The notes under the pieces: generated by a model
Told to the model about the DNA's origin: nothing
Seen by the model: only the letters and a program-made list of their open reading frames with translations
Databases searched by the model: none
Assembly (NCBI RefSeq): GCF_014654205.1
Contig: NZ_BNAW01000004.1
Span: forward strand, 186,001-250,000
Length of the DNA: 64,000 nucleotides
Origin: Amycolatopsis bullii
Lineage (GTDB): Bacteria; Actinomycetota; Actinomycetes; Mycobacteriales; Pseudonocardiaceae
Reading direction: 5' to 3'
Shown here: piece after piece, positions 1-7,941 of the stretch
Layout: each line of letters begins with the position of its first letter
Position numbering within the stretch: the stretch's first letter is position 1
Program-made: the position numbers and the translations under genes

Positions 1-1
1 G

Positions 2-628
2 CCGCCGGACGTCGCCCACTCGATGAACCGGATCCAGTCCGAAGCCGTCCGGATGACGGCGCTGGTCGAGGACCTGCTGCTGCTCGCCCGGCTCGACGCG
101 GGCCGGCCCCTCGACGTGCGCGACGTCGACCTCACGCGGCTGGTCGCCGACGCCGTCGGGGACGCCCGGGTCGCCGGCCGCCGCCACCGGTGGCTGCTCG
201 AACTGCCGACGGCCCCGGTGCTCGTGTTCGGCGACGTCCAGCGCCTGCACCAGGTGCTGGCCAACCTCCTGGCCAACGCGCGCACGCACACACCGCCGGG
301 CACCACGGTGGTCACGGCACTGGCCCGCTCGGCTGACGGCAGCGCCGTGCTCACGGTGACCGACGACGGCCCCGGCATCGCGCCGGACCTGCTGCCGGAC
401 GTCTTCGAGCGGTTCGCCCGCGGCGACTCGTCCCGCTCCCGCCACGCCGGCAGCACCGGGCTCGGGATGGCGATCGCCTCGGCCGTCGTCGTCGCCCACC
501 ACGGCTCGATCGAGGTGCACAGCCGGCCCGGCCGGACGGAGTTCGCGGTGCGCCTGCCCGTGGCCGTGCCCGCACAGCGGGTGCACAGCATCGGCACAAC
601 CCGGCCCCAGCTGGAGACCGGAAGCTGA
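2..628 (+). CDS. Sensor histidine kinase, C-terminal part (5' truncated by window)
   Basis: Last 208 residues of a two-component sensor kinase; its start and phospho-acceptor His lie left of the window. Visible are the end of the dimerisation helix (MTALVEDLLLLARLD), then the ATPase signatures in order: N box HQVLANLLANA, G1 DDGPGIAP, F box FERFARG and G2 GSTGLGMAIA. It is therefore a complete HATPase_c domain of the EnvZ/PhoR-like class that normally pairs with an OmpR-family response regulator. The stop codon is 4 bases before the next ATG, so it is probably co-transcribed with the GT39 gene. A phased GCACAG repeat in the last 60 bases of this gene may be an extra promoter for that gene. 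Family certain; partner and signal unknown. Confidence 0.95.
   Translation, partial: PPDVAHSMNRIQSEAVRMTALVEDLLLLARLDAGRPLDVRDVDLTRLVADAVGDARVAGRRHRWLLELPTAPVLVFGDVQRLHQVLANLLANARTHTPPGTTVVTALARSADGSAVLTVTDDGPGIAPDLLPDVFERFARGDSSRSRHAGSTGLGMAIASAVVVAHHGSIEVHSRPGRTEFAVRLPVAVPAQRVHSIGTTRPQLETGS
572..588 (+). promoter_or_regulatory. GCACAG-N5-GCACAG direct repeat before GT39 gene 1
   Basis: Two GCACAG hexamers with starts 11 bases apart (572 and 583) lie inside the end of the kinase gene. The second ends 45 bases before the ATG at 633. An 11-base phase is typical of OmpR-family binding sites. The same element at the same 45-base distance precedes the GT2-GtrA gene at 7942. The repeats are seen in the sequence; the regulator is inferred. 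Confidence 0.5.
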
Positions 629-632
629 GTTC

Positions 633-2513
633 ATGACCGTTCTCGCGGCACGCGAACCCGTCGTGACCTCTCCAGTTCCTTTCCGCCGTTCGTGGCACCG
701 GCCGCTCCTGGCCGTCCTCCTGCTCGGCACCGCCGTGCTCTACCTGTGGGGCCTCGGGGCTTCCGGCTGGGCCAACGCGTTCTACTCGGCGGCCGCGCAG
801 GCGGGGTCACAGAGCTGGAAGGCGCTGCTCTTCGGCTCCAGCGACGCGGCGAACGCGATCACCGTCGACAAGACCCCGGCCGCGCTGTGGGTGATGGGCC
901 TGTCGGCGCGGCTGTTCGGCGTCAACGCGTGGAGCATCCTGGTGCCGCAGGCGCTGATGGGCGTGGGTTCGGTCTGGCTGCTGCACGCGACGGTCCGCCG
1001 CACGTCCGGCCCGGCGGCCGGGCTGGTCGCGGGCCTGGTGCTGGCCCTGACGCCCGCCGCGGCGCTGATGTTCCGCTTCAACAACCCGGACGCGCTGCTG
1101 GTGCTGCTGCTGGTGGCGGGCGCGTACTGCGTGGTGCGTGCGTGCGAGAAGGCGAGCCCGCGCTGGCTCGCGCTGGCCGGCGTCGCGGTCGGCTTCGGCT
1201 TCCTGGCGAAGATGCTGCAGGCGTTCCTGGTCCTGCCCGCGTTCGCGCTCGCATACCTGGTCGCTGCCCCTGTGCCGCTCGGCAAGCGGCTCCTGCACCT
1301 GCTCGGCGCGCTCGTCTCGATCCTCGTGGCGGCGGGCTGGTACCTGGTGGTGGTCGCGCTGTGGCCGGCGGCTTCCCGGCCGTACATCGGCGGCTCCCAG
1401 ACGAACTCGCTCTGGGAGCTGGTGTTCGGCTACAACGGCTTCGGCCGCCTCACCGGCGACGAAGTGGGCAGCGTCGGCGGCGGCGCGGGCCGCGGCTGGG
1501 GTTCGACGGGCTTGACCCGGCTGTTCGGCAGCGAGATGGCGGGCGGGATCGCCTGGCTCCTGCCGGCGGCGCTGCTGGCGCTGGGAGCGGGTCTGTGGTT
1601 CACCCGCCGGGCCCCGCGCACGGACGCCTCCCGCGCGGCCCTGCTGCTGTGGGGCGGCTGGCTGCTGGTGACGGCGCTGGTGTTCAGCTACATGAGCGGG
1701 ATCATCCACCCGTACTACACGGTGGCCCTGGCCCCGGCGATCGCCGCGCTGACCGGGACGGCGGCGGTCCAGCTGTGGCGCCTGCGCGCCAATCCGGTGG
1801 CCTCGGGGCTGCTCAGCGGCGGTGTCGCGGTGACGGCGCTGACGGCGTACCTGCTCCTCGACTCGTCGTGGCAGCCGTGGCTGGCGCCGACGGTCCTGGT
1901 CGGCGGCCTCCTGGCAGCGGTGGCGCTGTTCTTCGCCACGCACCTGACCCGCGGGGCAGCGGCGGCCGTGGCCACCTTTTCGCTGGTCGTGACGCTGCTG
2001 GGCACGGGAGCGTACACGCTGGCGACGGCGGCGACGCCCCACAGCGGCGCGATCCCCTCGGCCGGGCCGTCGTCCGGCTTCGGCGGCCGGGGCCCCGGCG
2101 GCTTCGGTGGGCCGGGCGGCTTCGGCGGCGGTCGCGGCGGCGGCCCGGCCGCACTCCTGACCACGACGACGCCGGGCGCCTCGCTGACAGCGTTGCTCCA
2201 GAAGGACTCAGCGAAGTACACCTGGACGGCGGCCACCGTGCTGTCGAACGCGGCGGCGGGCTACCAGCTGGCTTCAGGGGCACCGGTGATGGCCGTGGGT
2301 GGCTTCAACGGGACGGACCCGTACCCGACGCTGGCGCAGTTCCAGCAGTACGTGGCCGACGGGCGGATCCACTACTTCCTCGGCGAGGGCTTGTCGATGC
2401 CGGGCAACAGCGGCTCGGACGCGGCCCAGGAAATCGCCGAGTGGGTGGCGTCCCACTACGAGTCCTCCACTGTGGACGGCGTAACGGTGTTCGACCTGAC
2501 TGCGACCGTGTGA
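633..2513 (+). CDS. GT39-family membrane glycosyltransferase (ArnT/PMT-like, YkcB-type)
   Basis: 626-residue integral membrane glycosyltransferase of the GT39/PMT superfamily. These enzymes move a sugar from a polyprenyl-phosphate donor to an acceptor outside the membrane. About 11-12 hydrophobic helices fill residues 20-470. The clade signature follows the first helix: GWANAFYSAA, SWKALLFGS and VDKTPAALW. A Gly/Pro/Phe-rich linker (about residues 480-510) leads to a roughly 110-residue extracytoplasmic C-terminal domain. In this clade NAFYSAA stands where classical PMTs have an acidic pair. It shares nearly all these landmarks with the product of the gene at 9198, so the two are paralogues. 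Donor and acceptor cannot be read from the sequence. Confidence 0.9.
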   Translation: MTVLAAREPVVTSPVPFRRSWHRPLLAVLLLGTAVLYLWGLGASGWANAFYSAAAQAGSQSWKALLFGSSDAANAITVDKTPAALWVMGLSARLFGVNAWSILVPQALMGVGSVWLLHATVRRTSGPAAGLVAGLVLALTPAAALMFRFNNPDALLVLLLVAGAYCVVRACEKASPRWLALAGVAVGFGFLAKMLQAFLVLPAFALAYLVAAPVPLGKRLLHLLGALVSILVAAGWYLVVVALWPAASRPYIGGSQTNSLWELVFGYNGFGRLTGDEVGSVGGGAGRGWGSTGLTRLFGSEMAGGIAWLLPAALLALGAGLWFTRRAPRTDASRAALLLWGGWLLVTALVFSYMSGIIHPYYTVALAPAIAALTGTAAVQLWRLRANPVASGLLSGGVAVTALTAYLLLDSSWQPWLAPTVLVGGLLAAVALFFATHLTRGAAAAVATFSLVVTLLGTGAYTLATAATPHSGAIPSAGPSSGFGGRGPGGFGGPGGFGGGRGGGPAALLTTTTPGASLTALLQKDSAKYTWTAATVLSNAAAGYQLASGAPVMAVGGFNGTDPYPTLAQFQQYVADGRIHYFLGEGLSMPGNSGSDAAQEIAEWVASHYESSTVDGVTVFDLTATV

Positions 2514-2621
2514 GACACGACGAAAGCAGGGTGTGACGCCGGTCCGGGCCCGGGCAACCTGGTCAAGAACCGGCTCACTCCGGCACACTGGTGGTGCCCA
2601 GGCGAACAGGAGTTCCTGCTG

Positions 2622-3179
2622 ATGACCGAGCCCTGCGTACGGCCGGCCGTTTCGGCAGACCTGGAATCGTTCGCCACCGCCCTCGGTGACCGCGAATTCT
2701 TCGACGACCGCTACGAACGACAGCTGAAAAAGGTCGGCGTGCTGTTTCTGGCCTGGCTGGACCTCCGGCCCGCCGGGGCCGTCTACCTGTGGCTCGAGAA
2801 AGCCGAGGAAGAGCCCATCGCCACGCACCTCCCCGAGGTCCCGCTGATCACGCACCTGGAAGTCCACCGGGACCTGCGCAGGAAGGGGGTGGGCACAGCA
2901 CTGGTCGAGGCAGCCGAGCGTCGCCTCGCCGAGCTGGGTTTCGATCGGGTCGCGCTCGCGGTACGCACGGACAACGATGACGCCGCCCGCCTGTACAAGA
3001 AACTCGGTTATCGCGACTGGGGGCACGAAAAGGTCATCTGCTACGCGCAGAAGACCTTGCCCGACGGTTCGACGCTGAGCGAGCCCGAGGAGTGCTTCGT
3101 GCTGGTCAACGACCTGACGCCGGTCACACCCGCGCCGCGGGCCGCAGAGGATCCCTTCGCCGCTTCGCCCTTGTGCTGA
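2622..3179 (+). CDS. GNAT-family N-acetyltransferase
   Basis: 185-residue GCN5-related acetyltransferase, expected to move an acetyl group from acetyl-CoA to an unidentified amine. The fold signature is clear: strand 4 LITHLEVHRDLR, the acetyl-CoA loop RRKGVGTALVEAAERR (Q/RxxGxG/A type, here RKGVGT), and the C-terminal ARLYKKLGYRDWG motif. An AGGAG precedes the ATG. The last 56 bases overlap the 3' end of the opposing gene, so the two transcripts are convergent and complementary at their ends. A C-terminal tail of about 45 residues (Pro/Ala-rich) lies beyond the usual domain. Confidence 0.88.
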   Translation: MTEPCVRPAVSADLESFATALGDREFFDDRYERQLKKVGVLFLAWLDLRPAGAVYLWLEKAEEEPIATHLPEVPLITHLEVHRDLRRKGVGTALVEAAERRLAELGFDRVALAVRTDNDDAARLYKKLGYRDWGHEKVICYAQKTLPDGSTLSEPEECFVLVNDLTPVTPAPRAAEDPFAASPLC

Positions 3180-4302
3180 CCGGGACGTCGACCCCCGCCT
3201 GGGCTTCCAGCGGGATGCCCAGGGCCGCGACGGCGTGCGCGACACCCGAGCCGCCGTGGTGGTCGCGGCGGAGGTCGGTGATCCGCTGCCGCCAGCACAC
3301 GCAGTCCTGCTGCCAGGCCCGCAGGTAACGCACGCACAGCGCCGGCGTGATCAATTCGCTCCGGCCGAGCGCCGCGCGGAGCGAATCGGCCATCCGGCCC
3401 TGCTCACCCGCCTCGATCGGTGACGCCTTGACCAGCTCGATGGTCTCCCGGATGATCCGGCGGCGGTCGGCGAGGAATCCTTCCCAGTACGGCTCGGTGG
3501 CGTGCGCCAGGCCGAGGTGGCTGTCGAACAGGCCGAACACGCCTTCGGCCAGTGTGTCGCCCAGTTCCTCGCCCCGGGCGCGGCGGGGGTCCCGGTAGGG
3601 GTCGTAGGGCTTCTGGACCGCCGTGCCGGTGATCGCGGACGGCCGCAGTTTCATGCCGTCCAGCAGGAAGAACCAGTCTTCGTTGTAGATGTTGGGGAAG
3701 AACGAGCTGAAGGCCGCTTCCCCCACCGCCAGTGCGCCGCCGCCGATGAAGGTGTCCTGCTTGCGGCCGGCGTCCCGGATCGCGTGGCACACGACGGAGT
3801 TGTCCGGCATGCCGGCGTTGGCCAGGCCGACCACCGCGTATTCGCCGAGCAGGCCGGCCGCGACGCCGAGGTCCGCGGGGTGCGGCAGTTCGATGTCGTC
3901 GTCGAGGAAGAGGATCCGCTTCCAGCCGGCGAGCACCGCGATGAGCAGCCCCAGGTTGCGCTTGAAGCTCGTGTCGGTCTGCCGCCGGAAGCGGGTGAAG
4001 CGCAGCACCTGATCGGTGGCGAACTCCGGCACCAGCCCGGGGTTCAGCAGGTCGACGTCGATGGCGAGCGCGCGGACCCCGGCGTTCTTCGCTTCCAGGA
4101 TCGCGCCCGAGATCGTCGACAGCTTGCTGCACAGGAAGAGCAGGAAGGCATCGCCTTCCTTGGCCGCGGCGATGGCCTGCCGCAGGTAGGGGGCCGGGCG
4201 CGCGGTGGGCACGATGATCGCGTCCATCGCCGCGCCGGAGACGTCCTCGGTGTCGAAGTGCGCCAGGAGGTCCTGGTGCGACTCGTGCTGCCGGGGGTTC
4301 AC
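3124..4302 (-). CDS. GT-A-fold glycosyltransferase-like protein
   Basis: 392 residues from a GTG that overlaps the upstream stop (GTGA). The sequence fits a nucleotide-diphospho-sugar transferase fold: an N-terminal nucleotide-binding-like region with IVPTARP at about residue 30, and the acidic cluster LFLDDDIE (D134-D136) in the place of the metal-binding DxD. Further on are IGGGALAV and YNEDWFFL, which resemble acceptor-loop motifs. No membrane segment or signal peptide is seen, so it should be cytosolic. It is translationally coupled to the HTH gene upstream, so both probably act in one process. Substrate unknown. The last 56 bases overlap the convergent GNAT gene. Confidence 0.6.
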   Translation of the reverse strand: MNPRQHESHQDLLAHFDTEDVSGAAMDAIIVPTARPAPYLRQAIAAAKEGDAFLLFLCSKLSTISGAILEAKNAGVRALAIDVDLLNPGLVPEFATDQVLRFTRFRRQTDTSFKRNLGLLIAVLAGWKRILFLDDDIELPHPADLGVAAGLLGEYAVVGLANAGMPDNSVVCHAIRDAGRKQDTFIGGGALAVGEAAFSSFFPNIYNEDWFFLLDGMKLRPSAITGTAVQKPYDPYRDPRRARGEELGDTLAEGVFGLFDSHLGLAHATEPYWEGFLADRRRIIRETIELVKASPIEAGEQGRMADSLRAALGRSELITPALCVRYLRAWQQDCVCWRQRITDLRRDHHGGSGVAHAVAALGIPLEAQAGVDVPVSTRAKRRRDPLRPAARV

Positions 4303-5366
4303 TCGGCAGCCTCGGGCCACTCGTGCAACCGGTTCTCCTCGAGGGTCCAGTCGGGGGTCAGCCCCTGTCCCCCGACGACAGGCACGCGGCTGATGATGCT
4401 GAAGGATTCCACATCGCCGAACCGCTCGTGCACGTACGCGGTGTTACGGTCCCGGAAGCGCGCGTCCGTCAGCGCGCGGACCGCTCCGAGGGTGCCACGA
4501 CCGTACATACCATTGCACACGGTCACGGTGCGCTTTCGGTTGAACGGACTTTCGTCGCGGTAGAAGTGGGCGACGTCCTCCAACAGGTGCTCCTGGCTGT
4601 CGAGCTTGGGTTCGAACAGCTTCGAATCGCCGTTTTCCTCCACCAGAAACCCGCCGTGCTCGGCGTCCGCCTTCCGGGGGACCTGCTTCACCGGAAGCTT
4701 CACCCGTTCGATGACCGTCCGGGTCACCGAGTTGAAGTCGACGCCGCCGAGCAGGACCAGGTGGCTCGTGTAGTCGTCCGCCGCCAGCTCGTCGCTCGTG
4801 CAGAACTTGACGTTGTTCTCCGGGTTGCGCGAGCGGATGTGGCCGAACAGCTCGATCAGCGCGTCCGGGTCGGCGTAGGTGTACAGCGAGACGAAGTCGG
4901 CGCTGTCGGGGTCCGCATAGGACAAGTGCGCGCGGTACTTCTCCGGCAGCCGGGCGCAGACGATGGTGATGTTCTGGTCCGCCTCGAAGGTCCAGATGTC
5001 CGCGGCCGGCCTCGGCCCGGCGGACCGGCGGCCTTCGCGTAGCTCGAGCAGCTCTTCCAGCAGCTCCTTGCGCTGGGTCCGCTCCCCGTCCGTCAGTTCG
5101 CCGACGGGGAGGATGCGCAGCGTTCCGCCGTCCAGGGACCGGCGGGTCGCGAACAGCGTCGCGTAGGCCTCGAGCCATTTGACCGGCGGCGCGACGGGCT
5201 TGTCCGGCTTTTCCCAGGAGGAGATCAGCGAGACGCTGAGGGGCTTGTTCCCGCCGAAGGCCTGGGCGAGCTGGCCCTGGGTGATGCCGGCATCGGGCCA
5301 CAGCGTCTCACGCAGGGCGCGCAGGCGGCGGGCGAGCGCAGGCCGTGGCTGCTGGACTGGGGACAC
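4299..5366 (-). CDS. HTH (XRE-like) protein with an uncharacterised actinobacterial C-terminal domain
   Basis: 355 residues from a GTG start. Residues 10-75 look like an XRE-type helix-turn-helix (GITQGQLAQAFGG, then SLISSWEKP). The rest is a roughly 220-residue domain with ITIVCARLPEK, SLYTYADPDAL, VLLGGVDFN, ESPFNRKRTVTVCNG, MYGRGTLGAVRALTDARFRD and LTPDWT. I recall similar HTH plus C-terminal proteins as common in streptomycetes without an assigned function; the pattern of buried strands and a GG loop suggests a ligand- or nucleotide-binding sensor, which is inference. It is divergent from the cyclase gene with 236 bases between, and its GTGA overlap couples it to the GT-A gene. Confidence 0.6.
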   Translation of the reverse strand: MSPVQQPRPALARRLRALRETLWPDAGITQGQLAQAFGGNKPLSVSLISSWEKPDKPVAPPVKWLEAYATLFATRRSLDGGTLRILPVGELTDGERTQRKELLEELLELREGRRSAGPRPAADIWTFEADQNITIVCARLPEKYRAHLSYADPDSADFVSLYTYADPDALIELFGHIRSRNPENNVKFCTSDELAADDYTSHLVLLGGVDFNSVTRTVIERVKLPVKQVPRKADAEHGGFLVEENGDSKLFEPKLDSQEHLLEDVAHFYRDESPFNRKRTVTVCNGMYGRGTLGAVRALTDARFRDRNTAYVHERFGDVESFSIISRVPVVGGQGLTPDWTLEENRLHEWPEAAE

Positions 5367-5563
5367 GACTCGGGCCGCCCTTCAGGAAATTTCAGTACTC
5401 CCGATGAGGGCGCCAATATTACTCCCCGTCACTGGAGCCTTTGTCGGCGACCCGGCGAAGCTGGGACTGAAACGTTACGCTGGGCGGAACTTCCTGGCAC
5501 CGAACAGATAACACCGGTTCATCTCAGTTGATCCGGGGTAGTTCACGCCTTACAGTCTCCTTG

Positions 5564-5589
5564 ACTGAACTTCAGTTTTCAATCTGAAG
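5564..5589. promoter_or_regulatory. Overlapping CTGAA/TTCAG inverted repeats before the cyclase
   Basis: ACTGAA-C-TTCAGT (5564-5576) overlaps CTTCAG-N8-CTGAAG (5570-5589), ending 13 bases before the cyclase ATG. Another TTTCAGTACT lies just upstream of the divergent HTH gene, near 5389. A shared operator for the divergent pair is possible but unproven. Confidence 0.3.
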
Positions 5590-5602
5590 GCAGGAGCAGG
5601 CC

Positions 5603-6223
5603 ATGAGTACCCCAGCACAACACGTCCCCCTCCACCGGGCCATGGTGGCGGTCGACATCGAAGGCTCGACGACGCGGACGAACCCGGCGAGGGCCCGGCT
5701 CCGCACCGTCCTGTTCGAGCTGCTGGACGAGGCCTTCCTGGCCGGCGGGATCACCAAGAAGTTCCGCGACGGGTTCGTCGACCGGGGCGACGGCGCGCTG
5801 TGCCTGGTCCGGCCGGTCGACCAGGCACCGAAGCCGGTGCTGCTCACCACCGTCGTCCCGACCCTCGCCGAACTGCTGGACAAGCACGCCGAGAGCCATC
5901 CCGAGCTCGCCTTCCGGCTCCGGGTCGCCGTGCACGCCGGCGAAGTGCACTACGACAGCCGGGGCCCGTACGGCGAGGACGTCGACATCGTCTGCCGCTT
6001 CGTCGACGCGCGGGAACTGCGGCGGCAGCTGAGCATCACGACCGCCCCGCTCGTGCTCGTCATCTCCCCGGCGATGCACCGCTCGGTCGTCCGGCACGGC
6101 TACCCGGGGATCGATCACACCGCGTACTCCCAGGCGGTGCCGATCAAGGTCGGCACCCAGCGGCTCCGCGGGTGGCTGTACACCCCCGAAGGCGACGGGG
6201 GCCAGGAGGGCATGACCGCGTAG
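5603..6223 (+). CDS. Class III nucleotidyl cyclase-like protein, single domain
   Basis: 206-residue stand-alone cyclase homology domain. The first metal-binding Asp is D18 in VAVDIEGST and the second is D63 in DRGDGALCL; HAGEVHYD (residues 111-118) follows. The usual N-x3-R transition-state pair appears as D128-x3-R132 (GEDVDIVCRFVDA), so Asn is replaced by Asp and the nucleotide product may not be cAMP. No membrane or sensor domain is attached. Small single-domain cyclases beside cyclic-nucleotide-binding proteins are known in actinomycetes and in Pycsar-type systems. The next gene encodes a CRP-like protein 20 bases downstream, a natural receptor. Enzyme family likely; product unknown. Confidence 0.75.
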   Translation: MSTPAQHVPLHRAMVAVDIEGSTTRTNPARARLRTVLFELLDEAFLAGGITKKFRDGFVDRGDGALCLVRPVDQAPKPVLLTTVVPTLAELLDKHAESHPELAFRLRVAVHAGEVHYDSRGPYGEDVDIVCRFVDARELRRQLSITTAPLVLVISPAMHRSVVRHGYPGIDHTAYSQAVPIKVGTQRLRGWLYTPEGDGGQEGMTA

Positions 6224-6243
6224 CACGAAAAGAGGTGGGGACC

Positions 6244-6906
6244 GTGGAACCGACGGGCTTCTGGGCCGACCTGGCCCCGGCCGATCGCCGCAAGGTGGCG
6301 GAATCCGCCACGCGGCGCTCCTACCGGCGCGGGCAGACCGTGTGCCGGGAAGGCGACCTCTCCAGTGTCGTGCTGGTGCTGCTGTCCGGGCACGTGCGGA
6401 TCGTCCACGCCACCCCGGACGGGCGCGAGGTCGTCGCGGGGGTCCGGGGCGCCGGTGACGTCATCGGGGAGCTCGCCGCGATCGACGACCTGCCGCGCTC
6501 GGCGACCGTCGAGGCGCTGGACGAGCTCGACGTGCTCGAGATCCCGGGCGACCGGTTCGCCGCCCTGTGCCGGACGCGGTCGCGGATCTCCTGGGCGCTG
6601 CTGCTCGTGCTTTCGGCCCGGCTGCGGTCTGTCGGCAGGCAGTGGCTGGACGTCGGCGGCGGGGCCGCGGCGCGGCGGGTGGCGGCGCAGCTCATGCAGC
6701 TGGCCGTCCAGCACGGGGTGCCGCGCGGGGACGACATCCGGATCGCCGTCCCGGCCACCCAGGCCGAACTGGCGATGACCGCGGCGATCTCGCGGGAGTC
6801 CTGGGCGCGCGCGACGCGCGACCTGCGCCGCCAAGGGGTGATCAGCACCGGCAGAAGACAGGTGACGATCCACCGCATGGCCGAACTCCGACGACTGGCG
6901 AGCTGA
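6244..6906 (+). CDS. CRP/FNR-family cyclic-nucleotide-responsive regulator
   Basis: 220 residues from GTG with the ribosome site GAGGTGGGG just before it; the open frame extends upstream but overlaps the cyclase. The cNMP-binding jelly roll occupies about residues 5-120 and keeps the phosphate-binding cassette G75-E76-L77 and R85-S86-A87, matching E. coli CRP GEL and RS, so nucleotide binding is likely intact. A long dimer helix follows, then a winged HTH (TQAELAMTAAISRESWARATRDL). It sits directly after the cyclase gene, so it probably reads that enzyme's product. A perfect palindrome beginning 9 bases after its stop is a candidate target. Confidence 0.88.
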   Translation: MEPTGFWADLAPADRRKVAESATRRSYRRGQTVCREGDLSSVVLVLLSGHVRIVHATPDGREVVAGVRGAGDVIGELAAIDDLPRSATVEALDELDVLEIPGDRFAALCRTRSRISWALLLVLSARLRSVGRQWLDVGGGAAARRVAAQLMQLAVQHGVPRGDDIRIAVPATQAELAMTAAISRESWARATRDLRRQGVISTGRRQVTIHRMAELRRLAS

Positions 6907-6914
6907 ATCCTGCG

Positions 6915-6936
6915 CTGTGTGTCAGCTGACACACAG
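6915..6936. promoter_or_regulatory. Perfect 22-bp palindrome, candidate CRP-like operator
   Basis: Half-sites CTGTGTGTCAG and CTGACACACAG join without a spacer to a perfect 22-base palindrome, 50 bases before the next ATG. The TGTG...CACA ends resemble CRP/FNR sites. It has no T-tract and no good loop, so an operator fits better than a terminator. Confidence 0.55.
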
Positions 6937-6985
6937 GACTCGGCGAGCCGGAGGTTTCCTGGATCCACGGCAGAGGAGGGCTTTC

Positions 6986-7252
6986 ATGGACCCCTACACC
7001 ACCGCACCGGACCGGAGCCGTTGGCGCCGGGGCGTCTACGCGGCCGGTCTCGTCATCCCCTTCACCGCGTCCCAGCTCTGGGCGCTGCTGGTGCTGTTGC
7101 GGCTCGCCCCGCTCGGCGGGCTGGTCGGGCAGGCCTTCGTGCTCGTCCTGCTGGGCTCCGCCGTCGCGATCTGGGCCGGCTGGCGCTGGACCTGGCAGCT
7201 CGGCCGCGACCGCAAACCGGAGCCCGCCCCGAAGACGCGGATCCCGACATGA
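6986..7252 (+). CDS. Small two-helix membrane protein
   Basis: 88-residue protein with two hydrophobic helices (about residues 17-40 and 45-66) between a basic N-terminus and a basic, Pro-rich tail. GAGGAGGG lies 7 bases before the ATG. It follows the cyclase/CRP pair and the palindrome, and its stop overlaps the next ATG (ATGA), so both small membrane genes are coupled. No family recognised. A cyclic-nucleotide-controlled membrane component is a possibility suggested by position only. Confidence 0.65.
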   Translation: MDPYTTAPDRSRWRRGVYAAGLVIPFTASQLWALLVLLRLAPLGGLVGQAFVLVLLGSAVAIWAGWRWTWQLGRDRKPEPAPKTRIPT

Positions 7253-7872
7253 CGTCCGGGCCGGTCATCGTCGCCGCCCTCGTGCTGGCCGCCGGTGCCG
7301 GACGTCTCCTGCGCCACCTCGGCGGCCTCCTGCGCCGCCGTCCGACCGAAAGGAGCACGGAAATGACCAGCTCGCCCCCGACCTTCCCGTTGCGGATCTA
7401 CCACTGGCGGTGGGAAATCCTGGCCGTGACGCTGCTCCCCTACGGCCTGGTGACCTTCGCACTGTGGGCGGGCCCGCTGTGGGCGTCGGCCGTCCTCGCC
7501 ACCGCGCTCGGGCTGGCGGTGCTGCGACGCCGCCAGGTGCGCGCCCGGATCCACGCGATCCGCCTGCAGCACCGGCTGCGGGCGGTGTTCCCCCGGCTGC
7601 GCCTGCCCGGCGGCCGCCTCCCGGTGATCCTGTGGAGCCGCCCCCGCGGCGGCGACATCGTGGTGTCGCTGTTCGGCCGCGAGGCGTTCGAGCACCTGCA
7701 CCGCAACCGCACGGTGCTGGCCGCCGCCTGCGGGGTCCCGGAGGTGTACGTCGACCGCCACCCGACGTACGCGAGCCTGGTGACGCTGACGATCAGCCCG
7801 ACGGCCCCGAAGCGGGAACCGGGTCGTGGTTCCCTGCCGAGCAACGTGGTTCCGCTGCGCGCGCACAGCTGA
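7249..7872 (+). CDS. Membrane protein resembling the N-terminal region of FtsK/TraB-type translocases, without ATPase
   Basis: 207 residues from an ATG overlapping the previous stop. A second in-frame ATG at 7363 has AGGAG 7 bases upstream and would give 169 residues; either may be used. After two membrane helices (about residues 56-95) comes a basic stretch and then GRLPVILWSRPRGGDIVVSL and LAAACGVPEVYV. This order resembles, from memory, the region before the motor domain of actinobacterial FtsK/TraB-like DNA translocases, but the P-loop ATPase is absent. It is probably part of the cyclase/CRP locus. Function unknown. Confidence 0.6.
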   Translation: MTSGPVIVAALVLAAGAGRLLRHLGGLLRRRPTERSTEMTSSPPTFPLRIYHWRWEILAVTLLPYGLVTFALWAGPLWASAVLATALGLAVLRRRQVRARIHAIRLQHRLRAVFPRLRLPGGRLPVILWSRPRGGDIVVSLFGREAFEHLHRNRTVLAAACGVPEVYVDRHPTYASLVTLTISPTAPKREPGRGSLPSNVVPLRAHS

Positions 7873-7880
7873 GCACGTCC

Positions 7881-7897
7881 GCACAGGAACCGCACAG
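7881..7897 (+). promoter_or_regulatory. GCACAG-N5-GCACAG direct repeat before GT2-GtrA operon
   Basis: Two GCACAG boxes with 11-base spacing, ending 45 bases before the ATG at 7942. Sequence type, phase and distance match the element at 572-588. A candidate OmpR-type response-regulator site, possibly for the partner of the kinase at the left edge. Confidence 0.55.
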
Positions 7898-7941
7898 AGA
7901 GAACACACGATCACCAAAGCGGCGGCCGCGATCGTGGGGGC

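Noticed and set aside
5603..7872. Naming the cyclase/CRP locus a Pycsar system
   Set aside because: No Pycsar TM or TIR effector with a cyclic-nucleotide domain is present; kept as a hypothesis in the findings.
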